Source: Bacteroidia bacterium (GTDB lineage: Bacteria; Bacteroidota; Bacteroidia; NS11-12g; UBA955). Taken from it: a stretch of DNA of 23,647 nucleotides. Location of the stretch: assembly GCA_020848595.1 (NCBI GenBank), contig JADLHV010000195.1, positions 1-23,647 on the forward strand, given 5' to 3'. Shown piece after piece: positions 8,654-14,937 of this stretch. Every line of letters starts with the position of its first letter. Position 1 is the stretch's first letter. A program made the position numbers and the translations under genes. Under the pieces are notes generated by a model. The model saw only the letters and a program-made list of their open reading frames with translations, was not told the origin of the DNA and did no database searches.

Positions 8654-10978
8654 TTATTTACTGAATGCTGGGTGATGTTTATAAATTATTCTTTTAGTCT
8701 TTACAAATTTTTTGTAAGATTTTATTATTTCCTTTTCTTCTTCGGTCTTTTTACCGCTTGGAACCATAACTGAATTTCTATATAATAAAGCAACTAAAAA
8801 CATTGATGAAATAGCGTCAAAATTGCCTTCTCCGTATTGCAAAGCTTCGTCGCATACTCTTATTGAAGTAATCTTAGATGCCATTTTTACAATAGTCTCA
8901 ACCTGTTTTCCGTCTTCTACAGTTATTAATTTGTCAACAACTGTATTGAATATTTCATTTAAATACAAGGCTAGCGTGCCTTTCATTCCAGGAGTTATCA
9001 AAACTCCGACTTCGTATTCTCTTGTTTGATTAAATTGACCTAATATTCCCTTAGGTTTTGGCTGGAACATATACCACCTAAATGTATCTCTTCCATTTCT
9101 TAATATATCCGCATTATTTATCTCGGGCAATACTTTAGATCCATAAAACATAGCTAGTTTAAAAGCCACCTCATGGTTTTCATCCAATGTGTCATATCTT
9201 CCATGCCACTCAGCAACAATATTAAATTGTATTTTTGATAAATCATCAGGCTGGTAAAACTTAAATACAATAACCGAACAAATAGAGCTCCCGTCTTTAT
9301 CCAAAGCAACCGGGTCATAAACCGTAATATATAATGGATCATTATAAGTTGGATTTGGTTTGTCAGGAATAGGCATTTCGTATATAACTATGCCTCCTTT
9401 TCTATTTTTTGTGTTTTTTTCAGCTTGGTATCTATTCAGTATTTCTAAAGATCCGGTTAGGTCTAAGTCAAACTTTAACTGCGTTTTTTCTTCGTCAATA
9501 TAATTAAGCCATCCAGGTTTGGCGATTTTATCCCATTCACCGGATAATAATTCATTAAGTCTGTTTTCTAGTTCAACTGTTGGGAATAAATTGTCAGCTG
9601 CCTGCATAAACATTTCATGTGGCCAAAAAGGGTAACTTATTATATGTTCTGCATACTGATCAGGGCTATGCTTTTTGATAAATTCCCTTTCTTCTAATTC
9701 ATCTTCATATGCTTCATTTATTAATAAATTTCCATTTGGATCTCTATATATATCAAGCCTATAATATACAGGGACAAATAATCCGGTTTCTGCATTATTA
9801 AATCCGAATAAATCCGGATATGGCAAAATTCCGTATCCTTTAGGACTACCAAATGCTTTTTTTATCCCAACTATCTCAGTCATTTCGCCACCCGTACCAG
9901 AATAGGTTGATTTACCAAATTTGGTTTCCCTTCGCTGTGCTGCCGAGTTAAAACCATGTACTTTTTCAAAATTATCTAACGTACCTGCTTCGTCTGTTAT
10001 GAATTTACGGGCCCTTTTCCCAATACCTGCATTACTTCTATTGTAATAAGTGACGTTAAATATTTTTGACCCAGCACCTATATATCCTTTCCCTCCTGCT
10101 TTCTGGGTCCTATTAGTAAACGGTTTACCATCGATTGATAATTGACCTTCATATGGAAGCCAGAAAACGCCAGGAGTTTCAGTTTTTCCGTCATTGTAAT
10201 ACCCGTGGTGAGTTCTTAAATACTCATATGTTTTACTAAATTTATCTAATAAGTCGTCCGTATATTTAGAAACAGATGACCCTACAACTATGGTCGTTGA
10301 AATAACTCCACGCAGTACTTCTTTTAATGATCTACATCCGTTAAAAACATAGTCGTATGCTATCTCTCCATTGGCTAATGTAAAACTCTTTCCAATACCT
10401 CTGGATGTTAATTCCAGCCAATTCGTAGATTCATTTCTCCATAATGGTTTCCCAAGTGGCCTTGAATATGTCTTATATAAATACTCTCGAGCATCAACGT
10501 AAGTCTTATAGCTACCGTCTTTCTTCTTTATATAAGCACTTTCATTATCTAGTCTCTTTAATTCGGCATGCTTTAACTTCAATCCTTCTTGAAGTTTGCC
10601 AACTGGCCTATAACAGGTAAATTCGTCATCGTCTTCAAAGCCAGAAAAACCGTCGCATGTTACCATGCCATAGAATTTAAACCAATCTATATCTCTTAAT
10701 GTAGGAGGAGCTAATATTTGGGATCCATCCTCTCCTTCTTTTTCAATTGGAGTTAAATTTATATAAAAATATAAGTTGCCGGGCATCCACCGATAACCCC
10801 CATTTGTTCCATCGTGGTCATGGCCCCATATTCCATAAAGGCACTTCTCGATTATCTTTTTCCAATAAACTGCATATTCTGGCTGAACAGGATTTATAAC
10901 AGGATGGTCCTGATCTATAAATGGTTTCCTATTATAGATCCAAAAAGGAATTATACTTATTGGACCAGATTTCTTCAA
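8654..10978 (-). CDS. terL: Terminase large subunit (TerL), 774 aa
   Basis: This is the packaging motor ATPase with a headful or cos-type nuclease. The N-terminal ATPase domain shows Walker A at residues 192-198 (SRGIGKS) and Walker B at 326-331 (FITDEA, with the catalytic Glu 330). The C-terminal RNase H-like nuclease shows Asp 555 in ITVYDPVALD, a candidate Glu 619 in VLPEI, and Asp 721 in GEGNFDAISS. All expected acidic positions are present, so the enzyme looks intact. At 774 residues it is longer than classical TerL proteins because of a long N-terminal extension. The start is a TTG at 10978-10976; an in-frame TGA lies three codons upstream and the first internal Met is residue 65, so no ATG start is available for the full ATPase domain. 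It is followed directly by the portal gene. Confidence 0.93.
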   Translation of the reverse strand: MKKSGPISIIPFWIYNRKPFIDQDHPVINPVQPEYAVYWKKIIEKCLYGIWGHDHDGTNGGYRWMPGNLYFYINLTPIEKEGEDGSQILAPPTLRDIDWFKFYGMVTCDGFSGFEDDDEFTCYRPVGKLQEGLKLKHAELKRLDNESAYIKKKDGSYKTYVDAREYLYKTYSRPLGKPLWRNESTNWLELTSRGIGKSFTLANGEIAYDYVFNGCRSLKEVLRGVISTTIVVGSSVSKYTDDLLDKFSKTYEYLRTHHGYYNDGKTETPGVFWLPYEGQLSIDGKPFTNRTQKAGGKGYIGAGSKIFNVTYYNRSNAGIGKRARKFITDEAGTLDNFEKVHGFNSAAQRRETKFGKSTYSGTGGEMTEIVGIKKAFGSPKGYGILPYPDLFGFNNAETGLFVPVYYRLDIYRDPNGNLLINEAYEDELEEREFIKKHSPDQYAEHIISYPFWPHEMFMQAADNLFPTVELENRLNELLSGEWDKIAKPGWLNYIDEEKTQLKFDLDLTGSLEILNRYQAEKNTKNRKGGIVIYEMPIPDKPNPTYNDPLYITVYDPVALDKDGSSICSVIVFKFYQPDDLSKIQFNIVAEWHGRYDTLDENHEVAFKLAMFYGSKVLPEINNADILRNGRDTFRWYMFQPKPKGILGQFNQTREYEVGVLITPGMKGTLALYLNEIFNTVVDKLITVEDGKQVETIVKMASKITSIRVCDEALQYGEGNFDAISSMFLVALLYRNSVMVPSGKKTEEEKEIIKSYKKFVKTKRIIYKHHPAFSK

Positions 10979-10989
10979 TTCATGTCATT

Positions 10990-11352
10990 TTAAACCACAT
11001 TTACTGTAAAATACAGTGTTATGCTCCCTAGTTGCTCATTGAAAACCATTATGCCCCTATCGTTTTGAACACGTATGGGCATATTTCCATTTTTTAGATA
11101 AACCTTAACTTCTTTAGTAAACTCACCGTCCTTAAGCCCTTTATCTTTATATTCTAGTGTAAATTGCTTCTCACTTATGAGTACTTCTCCTTGGCAGCTA
11201 CAGTTTTTAAATACAGCATATTCCCACTTGCCATTTTCAAAATATTCACCTATGTCAGCCTTTTTAAGCTCTTCGAAGTCCCATGTGACAGTATGGGAAC
11301 TACCACTCTTTATAGTTCCTATGTTTACCTTAGTATTTTTAAATAGTGCCAT
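10990..11352 (-). CDS. DUF1573-like (Ig-fold) small protein, 120 aa
   Basis: Intact frame from ATG 11352 to TAA, overlapping the upstream gene by 14 bases and ending 11 bases before the terminase TTG. The layout resembles DUF1573-type Ig-like domains of Bacteroidota: a beta-rich start (VNIGTIKSGSSHTVTWDF), an aromatic strand ending in a CSC motif (Cys51, Cys53), then GEFTKEVKVYLKNG, where the family has a 'G.f.K.i.V.sN' pattern. There is no signal peptide, unlike host versions. An Ig-like fold in a morphogenesis operon could decorate the capsid or act in assembly. The family call is from memory of the pattern; the role is unknown. Confidence 0.6.
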   Translation of the reverse strand: MALFKNTKVNIGTIKSGSSHTVTWDFEELKKADIGEYFENGKWEYAVFKNCSCQGEVLISEKQFTLEYKDKGLKDGEFTKEVKVYLKNGNMPIRVQNDRGIMVFNEQLGSITLYFTVNVV

Positions 11353-11755
11353 ATATTGGTTTTAAAGTTGCTGGATGGAGCTTTCTGAATTCTATATATT
11401 TCTTCTTGCTCCAAATTATTTTTGGCCAGTTATTATTAGAACAATGCTCAAATGGGGACCACATCTTGGCTTTTGTATTGCATCCGCATATTTCGCAAGC
11501 GCCATCTTCCGAATTAAGGCAGTTCTTTCTGCAATCAACATCGTAAAATCTTAATGCATATTGTTCAAATATATGTAGTGGAAAAACAACAGACATTATA
11601 AATCCGAACAAAACGCTTATGAATTTTACAGGATTCATGCAATCCCAATATGAAATACCAGTAAGCCCCTTGCCTCTAAGCCACCAATTATATGCCATGG
11701 CTATTAGTGAAAGCGCTTCGTATATTATAATTATTTTAATCAGCAATGAGGTCAT
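11339..11755 (-). CDS. Two-helix membrane protein with cysteine-rich zinc-type motif, 138 aa
   Basis: Intact frame from ATG 11755, overlapping the preceding gene by 20 bases. Two hydrophobic segments are visible, at about residues 3-22 and 43-62. A cysteine cluster follows: Cys75, Cys79, Cys87, Cys90, Cys92, Cys105. The part CEICGCNTKAKMW followed by C and W resembles a small zinc-ribbon found in Bacteroidota phages (C-x2-CGC-x-x-K pattern, which I recall as DUF6171-like). The C-terminal tail is basic. It could anchor something to the host inner membrane. Why a membrane protein sits between chaperone-like and terminase genes is not clear from the sequence. Confidence 0.65.
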   Translation of the reverse strand: MTSLLIKIIIIYEALSLIAMAYNWWLRGKGLTGISYWDCMNPVKFISVLFGFIMSVVFPLHIFEQYALRFYDVDCRKNCLNSEDGACEICGCNTKAKMWSPFEHCSNNNWPKIIWSKKKYIEFRKLHPATLKPIYGTI

Positions 11756-12248
11756 TTGGATTATTTATTTTAGCAATAATTTCGTGTTTTGGGACCAAGA
11801 ATAGTCTCATTTTTGTTTTAGTTCCTGTAATAGGAGATATTAAAAACACATATCTAAAAAAAGATTCTATAAACTTATTTACTAATTTTGGAGGAGTTTG
11901 TCCTAGTTTTTTAACAGTTCCTTTTTCGCTAAGGCTATTCCATTGGTCATGATCAGCATTTTCGAACACACTGCATTTAAAATCAGATAATTTAACGACA
12001 TCGCCTTCGGCATATTCATTGCTAGTACTAACTATCACTTTCGCTACCGAAGTAAAAACAACCCCTCTTTCTACTTCAGTCATCGTCTCAGGTAATAAGA
12101 TATTTCTTTTTTTTGGCTCAATACAGAAAACATCAATTAAAACATAGTCAGGTTGAAAAGCATAAGTTTTAACGATGGCCGGAGTCTCTGTCTTTAAGAA
12201 TTCGCTATAACATTCTTTTCTCCAATTTAATTCTTCTTCAATATTCAT
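11736..12248 (-). CDS. Possible GroES-like barrel protein, 170 aa
   Basis: Intact frame from ATG 12248, overlapping the upstream stop by 4 bases (ATGA). Residues 33-90 read like a Cpn10/GroES barrel: a strand PDYVLIDV, then KRNILLPET, resembling the 'iiLPet' mobile-loop end, then AKVIVSTSNEYAEGDVVKL, resembling 'vvavG....vkvGDkVlf'. Phages such as T4 encode a GroES substitute (gp31) for capsid folding, so such a protein upstream of terminase and capsid genes would make sense. The N-terminal 30 residues and C-terminal 60 residues have no match that I see. The fold call is inference from a short pattern and may be wrong. Confidence 0.55.
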   Translation of the reverse strand: MNIEEELNWRKECYSEFLKTETPAIVKTYAFQPDYVLIDVFCIEPKKRNILLPETMTEVERGVVFTSVAKVIVSTSNEYAEGDVVKLSDFKCSVFENADHDQWNSLSEKGTVKKLGQTPPKLVNKFIESFFRYVFLISPITGTKTKMRLFLVPKHEIIAKINNPNDLIAD

Positions 12249-12586
12249 AGTAAGTTTTTTGGTTTTTTTGTAGATCTTTTTTCCCGTTCAGCCTCTACTC
12301 TAATCAGAATTTCTTGCAATTCTTCTGTTTTTTCTAGAGCAGTAACTGAATTTGATTTTTTAAGCTTTTTTAAACGCCTTTTAATAAACAATGGAACAGG
12401 TCTTAGCGAACCAATGCCTTTTATAGCTAATATCGGAGCTCGCTCATCCGTAAATCCTTCTTTTATCCCGAAATAATCATTAGTCACGACTTCCCTTATC
12501 TGTTTTGTTGAAAGCCCTGTCTTTTCTGCTACTCGGTTTATAGCAAGAGCTATCTTAGTATCAATTGCCCAATTCGGATTACCCAT
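12245..12586 (-). CDS. HU/IHF-like DNA-binding protein, 113 aa
   Basis: Two starts are possible. ATG 12658 would overlap the upstream gene by 80 bases; ATG 12586 overlaps it by 8 bases, which fits the operon style, and it begins where the family similarity begins. From that start, residues 11-45 (KIALAINRVAEKTGLSTKQI and onward) match the HU/IHF N-terminal two-helix pattern. Residues 50-63 (PILAIKGIGSLRP) match the family strand 'V.L.GFGtF.vR'. A basic helix-rich tail follows (KRRLKKLKK) in place of the usual beta arms. HU/IHF proteins bend DNA, and IHF-like genes are known in crAss-like phages. A packaging or genome-compaction role is inferred. Confidence 0.6.
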   Translation of the reverse strand: MGNPNWAIDTKIALAINRVAEKTGLSTKQIREVVTNDYFGIKEGFTDERAPILAIKGIGSLRPVPLFIKRRLKKLKKSNSVTALEKTEELQEILIRVEAEREKRSTKKPKNLL

Positions 12587-12929
12587 TTTTTGCCAAGTGT
12601 AAGGTGAATGTTTTTGGCTCTCCACTATCTTTAAATAACTTGCTAATTTCAAATACATCTACTCCGGACACAATCCACCTCTTACTACCTAATTTAGTTT
12701 TGTAATAGGATACATGTCTTGCTGATGTGCAAAATCCTTTATTGATAATGTATTTTGAAAGAGGAATGAATCTACTTAAGTCGTTTCCATTGTGTTCATA
12801 TTCGCAACATAATGCAAGAAACTTAATTTCTTTGTCGGTCAATTTGTCTTCTGATTTATGCTCGGGAAGCATTGCCGATGCTACAGAAATTAGCGCAATA
12901 AAGTAATTATAAGCGTTTGTATATACCAT
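12579..12929 (-). CDS. First gene of the packaging operon; possible small-terminase-like protein, 116 aa
   Basis: Intact frame from ATG 12929 to TAA, with a Bacteroidota-type promoter 10 bases upstream. Helical N-terminal half (NAYNYFIALISVASAM), then LTDKEIKFLALCC and a segment that could be a helix-turn-helix (SKYIINKGFCTSARHVSYYKTKLG). A small DNA-binding protein opening the operon that contains the large terminase is a fair candidate for the small terminase subunit. No diagnostic motif proves this. It could also be a local regulator. Confidence 0.65.
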   Translation of the reverse strand: MVYTNAYNYFIALISVASAMLPEHKSEDKLTDKEIKFLALCCEYEHNGNDLSRFIPLSKYIINKGFCTSARHVSYYKTKLGSKRWIVSGVDVFEISKLFKDSGEPKTFTLHLAKNG

Positions 12930-12938
12930 ATATCATTG

Positions 12939-12968
12939 CAAATGTAGGGACACATTATATCATACAAT
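12939..12968 (-). promoter_or_regulatory. Promoter of the packaging/virion operon
   Basis: On the minus strand the -7 box TACATTTG lies at 12946-12939, with an ATTG at 12968-12965, 18 bases upstream, as an imperfect -33 (TTTG) box. The -7 box ends 9 bases before the ATG of the first gene. It lies between the structured intergenic element and the leftward operon, so it probably drives the genes from 12929 to the left edge. Confidence 0.5.
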
Positions 12969-13047
12969 AATATATAAGTAGCTATTTGTTTTAAACAAAC
13001 CGTAGTTATAAAATTATTTGGTTGGTGTTTGAATTTAATAATATAGA

Positions 13048-13110
13048 ACGGAAGCTGCTGATTTGCACTAGCTTATCATGCTCTTTTCAAACATTTAAGC
13101 TCACTTCCGT
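13048..13110. ncRNA. Structured intergenic element, unit 1 (candidate RNA)
   Basis: A perfect 7-bp helix pairs 13048-13054 (ACGGAAG) with 13104-13110 (CTTCCGT). Inside it, 13070-13075 (AGCTTA) pairs perfectly with 13096-13101 (TAAGCT) and can extend by three pairs (13078-13080 with 13092-13094). A weak 3-bp hairpin (13056-13058 with 13065-13067) would give a three-way junction. The element lies in a 357-base gap without genes and is more GC-rich than its surroundings. The strand is not decided. I do not recognise an RNA family. Confidence 0.4.
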
Positions 13111-13122
13111 CCTATTAATACG

Positions 13123-13225
13123 ACCATTGAGAGTTGAATATGCTTTTCACCTATACTAGATTTACCCATTAGGTGACTTTTAAGCCCAAGTCAGTAGAAC
13201 GTTATGGGCTCTAGTGTTCAATGGT
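13123..13225. ncRNA. Structured intergenic element, unit 2: three-way-junction fold (candidate RNA)
   Basis: An 8-bp perfect helix pairs 13123-13130 (ACCATTGA) with 13218-13225 (TCAATGGT). It encloses two more perfect hairpins: 13147-13153 with 13170-13176 (TCACCTA/TAGGTGA, 16-base loop) and 13183-13188 with 13205-13210 (AGCCCA/TGGGCT, 16-base loop). Three perfect helices in 103 bases make a clear three-way junction. CTAG occurs in the first loop (13156-13159) and again at 13211-13214, which could form a tertiary contact. On the plus strand a run of six T follows at 13232-13237, hinting at plus-strand termination. It is not a tRNA: there is no 7-base anticodon loop and no T arm in the right place. 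Confidence 0.45.
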
Positions 13226-13286
13226 GATGTGTTTTTTAATTTGTCTTCTTTTTAAATCTAAAAACTGGACATTTACTGGACAAATG

Positions 13287-13637
13287 CTAATCGCCTCCTC
13301 CTCCACCATCTCCACCGCCAGAATCACAACTTCCGCTCTCAAAGCTACTGCTTGAATTGTCATCCCAGCTACTTGTTGCGCCTCCACCACCGCCAGATCC
13401 ACCACCAAAGCCACTAAAATCATTTGAATCGTTGTTTTGTTGATCAGAAGTAGTTTCATTATTGTCAACGTAATGTATGCCAAATGGATCTGATTCAGGA
13501 ATAGGAACATCTAGATATCCTTGATTAATCTCATCGCTAAGACACCTTCTATTTTTACATCTGCCAGAAGCACAAATATACTTAGGTTTTTCTTTCTTTT
13601 TCGGCTTTATACCAAATAGCCATTGGAAAAAATTCAT
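13287..13637 (-). CDS. Small protein with Cys cluster and glycine/serine-rich tail, 116 aa
   Basis: Intact frame from ATG 13637 to TAG. It starts 10 bases after the end of the -1 frame extension of the neighbouring gene. The N-terminus has a hydrophobic start (MNFFQWLFGI), then a lysine-rich patch and a cysteine cluster (CASGRCKNRRC). The last 45 residues are low-complexity glycine, serine and aspartate, with a GGGSGGGGGATSSWD-type run and one Cys near the end (SGSCDSGG). Glycine-rich tails of this type with a W-D end occur in Bacteroidota phage and host membrane proteins. Function is unknown. It is the last gene of the accessory operon before the structured intergenic region. Confidence 0.65.
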   Translation of the reverse strand: MNFFQWLFGIKPKKKEKPKYICASGRCKNRRCLSDEINQGYLDVPIPESDPFGIHYVDNNETTSDQQNNDSNDFSGFGGGSGGGGGATSSWDDNSSSSFESGSCDSGGGDGGGGGD

Positions 13638-13647
13638 TGACTGGATT

Positions 13648-13854
13648 TTAATTAGTTAAACTTGAAGCATTGGTGTATGTAGCAAGGCTTACATTAGTAT
13701 TTACTAACGGGATATCCCATTTTTCTGCTACATTATTATTAATGGCACTCTTAAATGATTGATCATGAACAGTATGATTTAAAAGAACATTTCCCAGCAA
13801 ATCTTTATCTGGCTTAGATTTCACTGCACTGTTGTTAGAAATGCTCTGGACTAA
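13648..13854 (-). CDS. C-terminal extension reached by -1 frameshift from the upstream gene, 68 codons
   Basis: Between the stop of the 70-residue gene and the next ATG there is a 203-base stretch with no conventional start. In the -1 frame relative to that gene it is fully open and ends in TAA 13650-13648. It reads through LVQSISNNSAVKSKPDKDLL and ends in TYTNASSLTN. No ATG is available; a GTG after about ten codons is the only in-frame alternative start. Its length fills exactly the gap expected of a coding segment in this tight operon, 10 bases short of the next start. With the slippery site just upstream, the simplest reading is a fused product of about 138 residues. An independent GTG-started 58-residue gene is the alternative. 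Confidence 0.5.
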   Translation of the reverse strand, partial: LVQSISNNSAVKSKPDKDLLGNVLLNHTVHDQSFKSAINNNVAEKWDIPLVNTNVSLATYTNASSLTN

Positions 13855-14063
13855 AAAGGGCGCATTGCGATCTGAATCTGATCTAATTCTCCTTTTTTAT
13901 CCGCAGGAATATCCATAGCTGCAGCCATGTTTGCAGCATTTACATCGCTGGCAAGAATTGTTTTAGGCTCAACCAAGACTATTGATTTTAATCCTTCATC
14001 TTTAATTTGCTTGTCAGTTGGATGCCAAATAATGGCGTACTGAAATAATGTTGATTTTGACAT
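13851..14063 (-). CDS. Small conserved phage-type protein ending in RPF, 70 aa
   Basis: Intact frame from ATG 14063, 3 bases after the upstream stop, ending in TAG. It reads a beta strand (LFQYAIIWHPTDKQ), IVLVEPKTILASD, a helix (NAANMAAAMDIP) and a strand ending IAMRPF. From memory, short proteins with 'YA.IWHP', 'P.t.LA.d' and a terminal '.VRPF' are common in Bacteroidota phages; their function is unknown. The last two codons form part of a classical slippery heptamer, so the RPF ending may be conserved for its nucleotides rather than its residues. Confidence 0.7.
   Translation of the reverse strand: MSKSTLFQYAIIWHPTDKQIKDEGLKSIVLVEPKTILASDVNAANMAAAMDIPADKKGELDQIQIAMRPF
13854..13860 (-). 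promoter_or_regulatory. -1 ribosomal slippery heptamer C-CCT-TTT directly before a TAG stop
   Basis: On the minus strand the codons read CGC CCT TTT TAG. C-CCT-TTT fits the X-XXY-YYZ rule exactly (CCC, then TTT, then T). Slipping back one base turns the frame into CCC TTT TTA GTC and avoids the stop, opening 68 more codons. No strong downstream hairpin is obvious by eye. The adjacent stop codon itself can promote slippage. Confidence 0.5.
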
Positions 14064-14066
14064 AAA

Positions 14067-14609
14067 TTACTTTTTATTTGGTTTTTTAATAATTACTTTC
14101 TTGGTTACTTTTTTAGGAACAGCCTTTACATCTGACGTCTTATTGCTTATTGGCTGCATACCTTTAGGTGTTTTAACTACCTTTGGAAAAGACTTGATAT
14201 CTGGAACCGGGATAACATGAGTCTTGTTTCCTACAATCGCTTTCTTGACAGGTTTTTTCTTCTTCTTGACGGTTTTAATGACTGCTTTACTTACTAGGTT
14301 GTCAAAATTTGGTTTTAGTTTTTCGTTAGAGTTACCTGTAAAGGCTTCTGCTGGTTCTCCGGTCCAATTGTCTTTTTTTCTTAAATCTTCAATTGTAGCC
14401 ATAGATTTTGGAAATAAATATACGTTTCCGCAATTTCCTTCTCCTAAATATCCTATTTTATTAACAGGTATTGTTCCATGTATTACATATCCCTGATCAG
14501 TTGTTTTTGCTAGTTTAGATAAATCTTTTACGATAACTAAGTCTAGTTTTGAGTTTACGGCTTGCGAATGTAATCCACACCATCCATTAGCTATCATATT
14601 AAGATCCAA
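14067..14609 (-). CDS. Virion-type protein with lysine-rich tail, 176-180 aa in the called frame
   Basis: The uninterrupted frame can start at TTG 14609 or ATG 14597 (MIANGWCGLHSQAVNSK) and ends in TAA. The N-terminal 110 residues look folded (DLSKLAKTTDQGYVIHG; IGYLGEGNCGNVYLFPKSMA). The last 70 residues are a very basic, proline-containing tail (VKKKKKPVKKA, ending KKVIIKKPNKK), probably disordered and nucleic-acid binding. The same frame continues upstream to an ATG at 14702 through one amber codon, so the true N-terminus is probably about 30 residues longer. Function is not recognised. Confidence 0.65.
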   Translation of the reverse strand: MDLNMIANGWCGLHSQAVNSKLDLVIVKDLSKLAKTTDQGYVIHGTIPVNKIGYLGEGNCGNVYLFPKSMATIEDLRKKDNWTGEPAEAFTGNSNEKLKPNFDNLVSKAVIKTVKKKKKPVKKAIVGNKTHVIPVPDIKSFPKVVKTPKGMQPISNKTSDVKAVPKKVTKKVIIKKPNKK

Positions 14610-14702
14610 GTATCTTAAATAAGCAAGCTCACTACCAACTATCTTTGCAAGATAGGCCCTGTGAGTCCTTTTGTCATACTAAAGTTCATTTTCTTGTATC
14701 AT
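14610..14702 (-). other. Upstream in-frame segment of the lysine-rich-tail gene, with an amber codon
   Basis: ATG 14702-14700 lies 7 bases after the stop of the upstream gene, the usual spacing here. It reads MIQENEL, then TAG at 14681-14679, then 23 open codons (YDKRTHRAYLAKIVGSEL and so on) that join the called frame without shift. The translated segment looks like normal coding helix. Either the gene has acquired a nonsense mutation at codon 8, the base is a sequencing error, or the amber codon is read through. Confidence 0.5.
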
Positions 14703-14709
14703 ATAAATT

Positions 14710-14937
14710 TTAGTTTTGATTTTTATTTAATGGACCCATTTCAGTCCAGGTTCCTACTGAATATGCTTTGTTTTCCTTCCTTGCTTTTTTAAAAAAGGCA
14801 TTACTTTTCTCCTCCGCAATTTTTCTATTCTTTAATATCTTTTTTCTTGCCTTCTCTGAAAGACCTAACAAATATTCTCTATCCCGCAATTCGGCTTCGT
14901 AATCTTCATTCCAAGTGGAGCCTATTCCTATTGCCAT
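14710..14937 (-). CDS. Small charged helical protein, 75 aa
   Basis: Intact frame from ATG 14937, overlapping the stop of the upstream gene by 10 bases, ending in TAA. Residues 10-55 are highly charged and helical (EAELRDREYLLGLSEKARKK, then ILKNRKIAEEK). No cysteines, membrane segment or signal are visible. I do not recognise it. It belongs to the accessory operon. Confidence 0.65.
   Translation of the reverse strand: MAIGIGSTWNEDYEAELRDREYLLGLSEKARKKILKNRKIAEEKSNAFFKKARKENKAYSVGTWTEMGPLNKNQN

Noticed and set aside
12587..12658. Longer 137-residue start for the HU/IHF-like gene
   Set aside because: It would overlap the upstream gene by 80 bases, and the extra 24 residues precede the family similarity.
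13123..13225. tRNA or tRNA-like element
   Set aside because: There is an 8-bp closing stem, but the hairpin loops are 16 bases, there is no D arm, and no T arm lies in the correct place on either strand.
13048..13225. Hammerhead ribozyme
   Set aside because: The conserved CUGAUGA and GAAA core strings are not found in the right order on either strand.
13250..13286. Rho-independent terminator after the glycine-rich gene
   Set aside because: CATTT-loop-AAATG is only a 5-bp AT-rich stem, and the T run does not follow it directly.
13211..13510. 99-codon minus-strand frame overlapping the glycine-rich gene
   Set aside because: It is the out-of-frame reading of the glycine-rich gene (Ala/Val/Glu bias). 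The frame with ATG 13637 has the better start spacing and composition.
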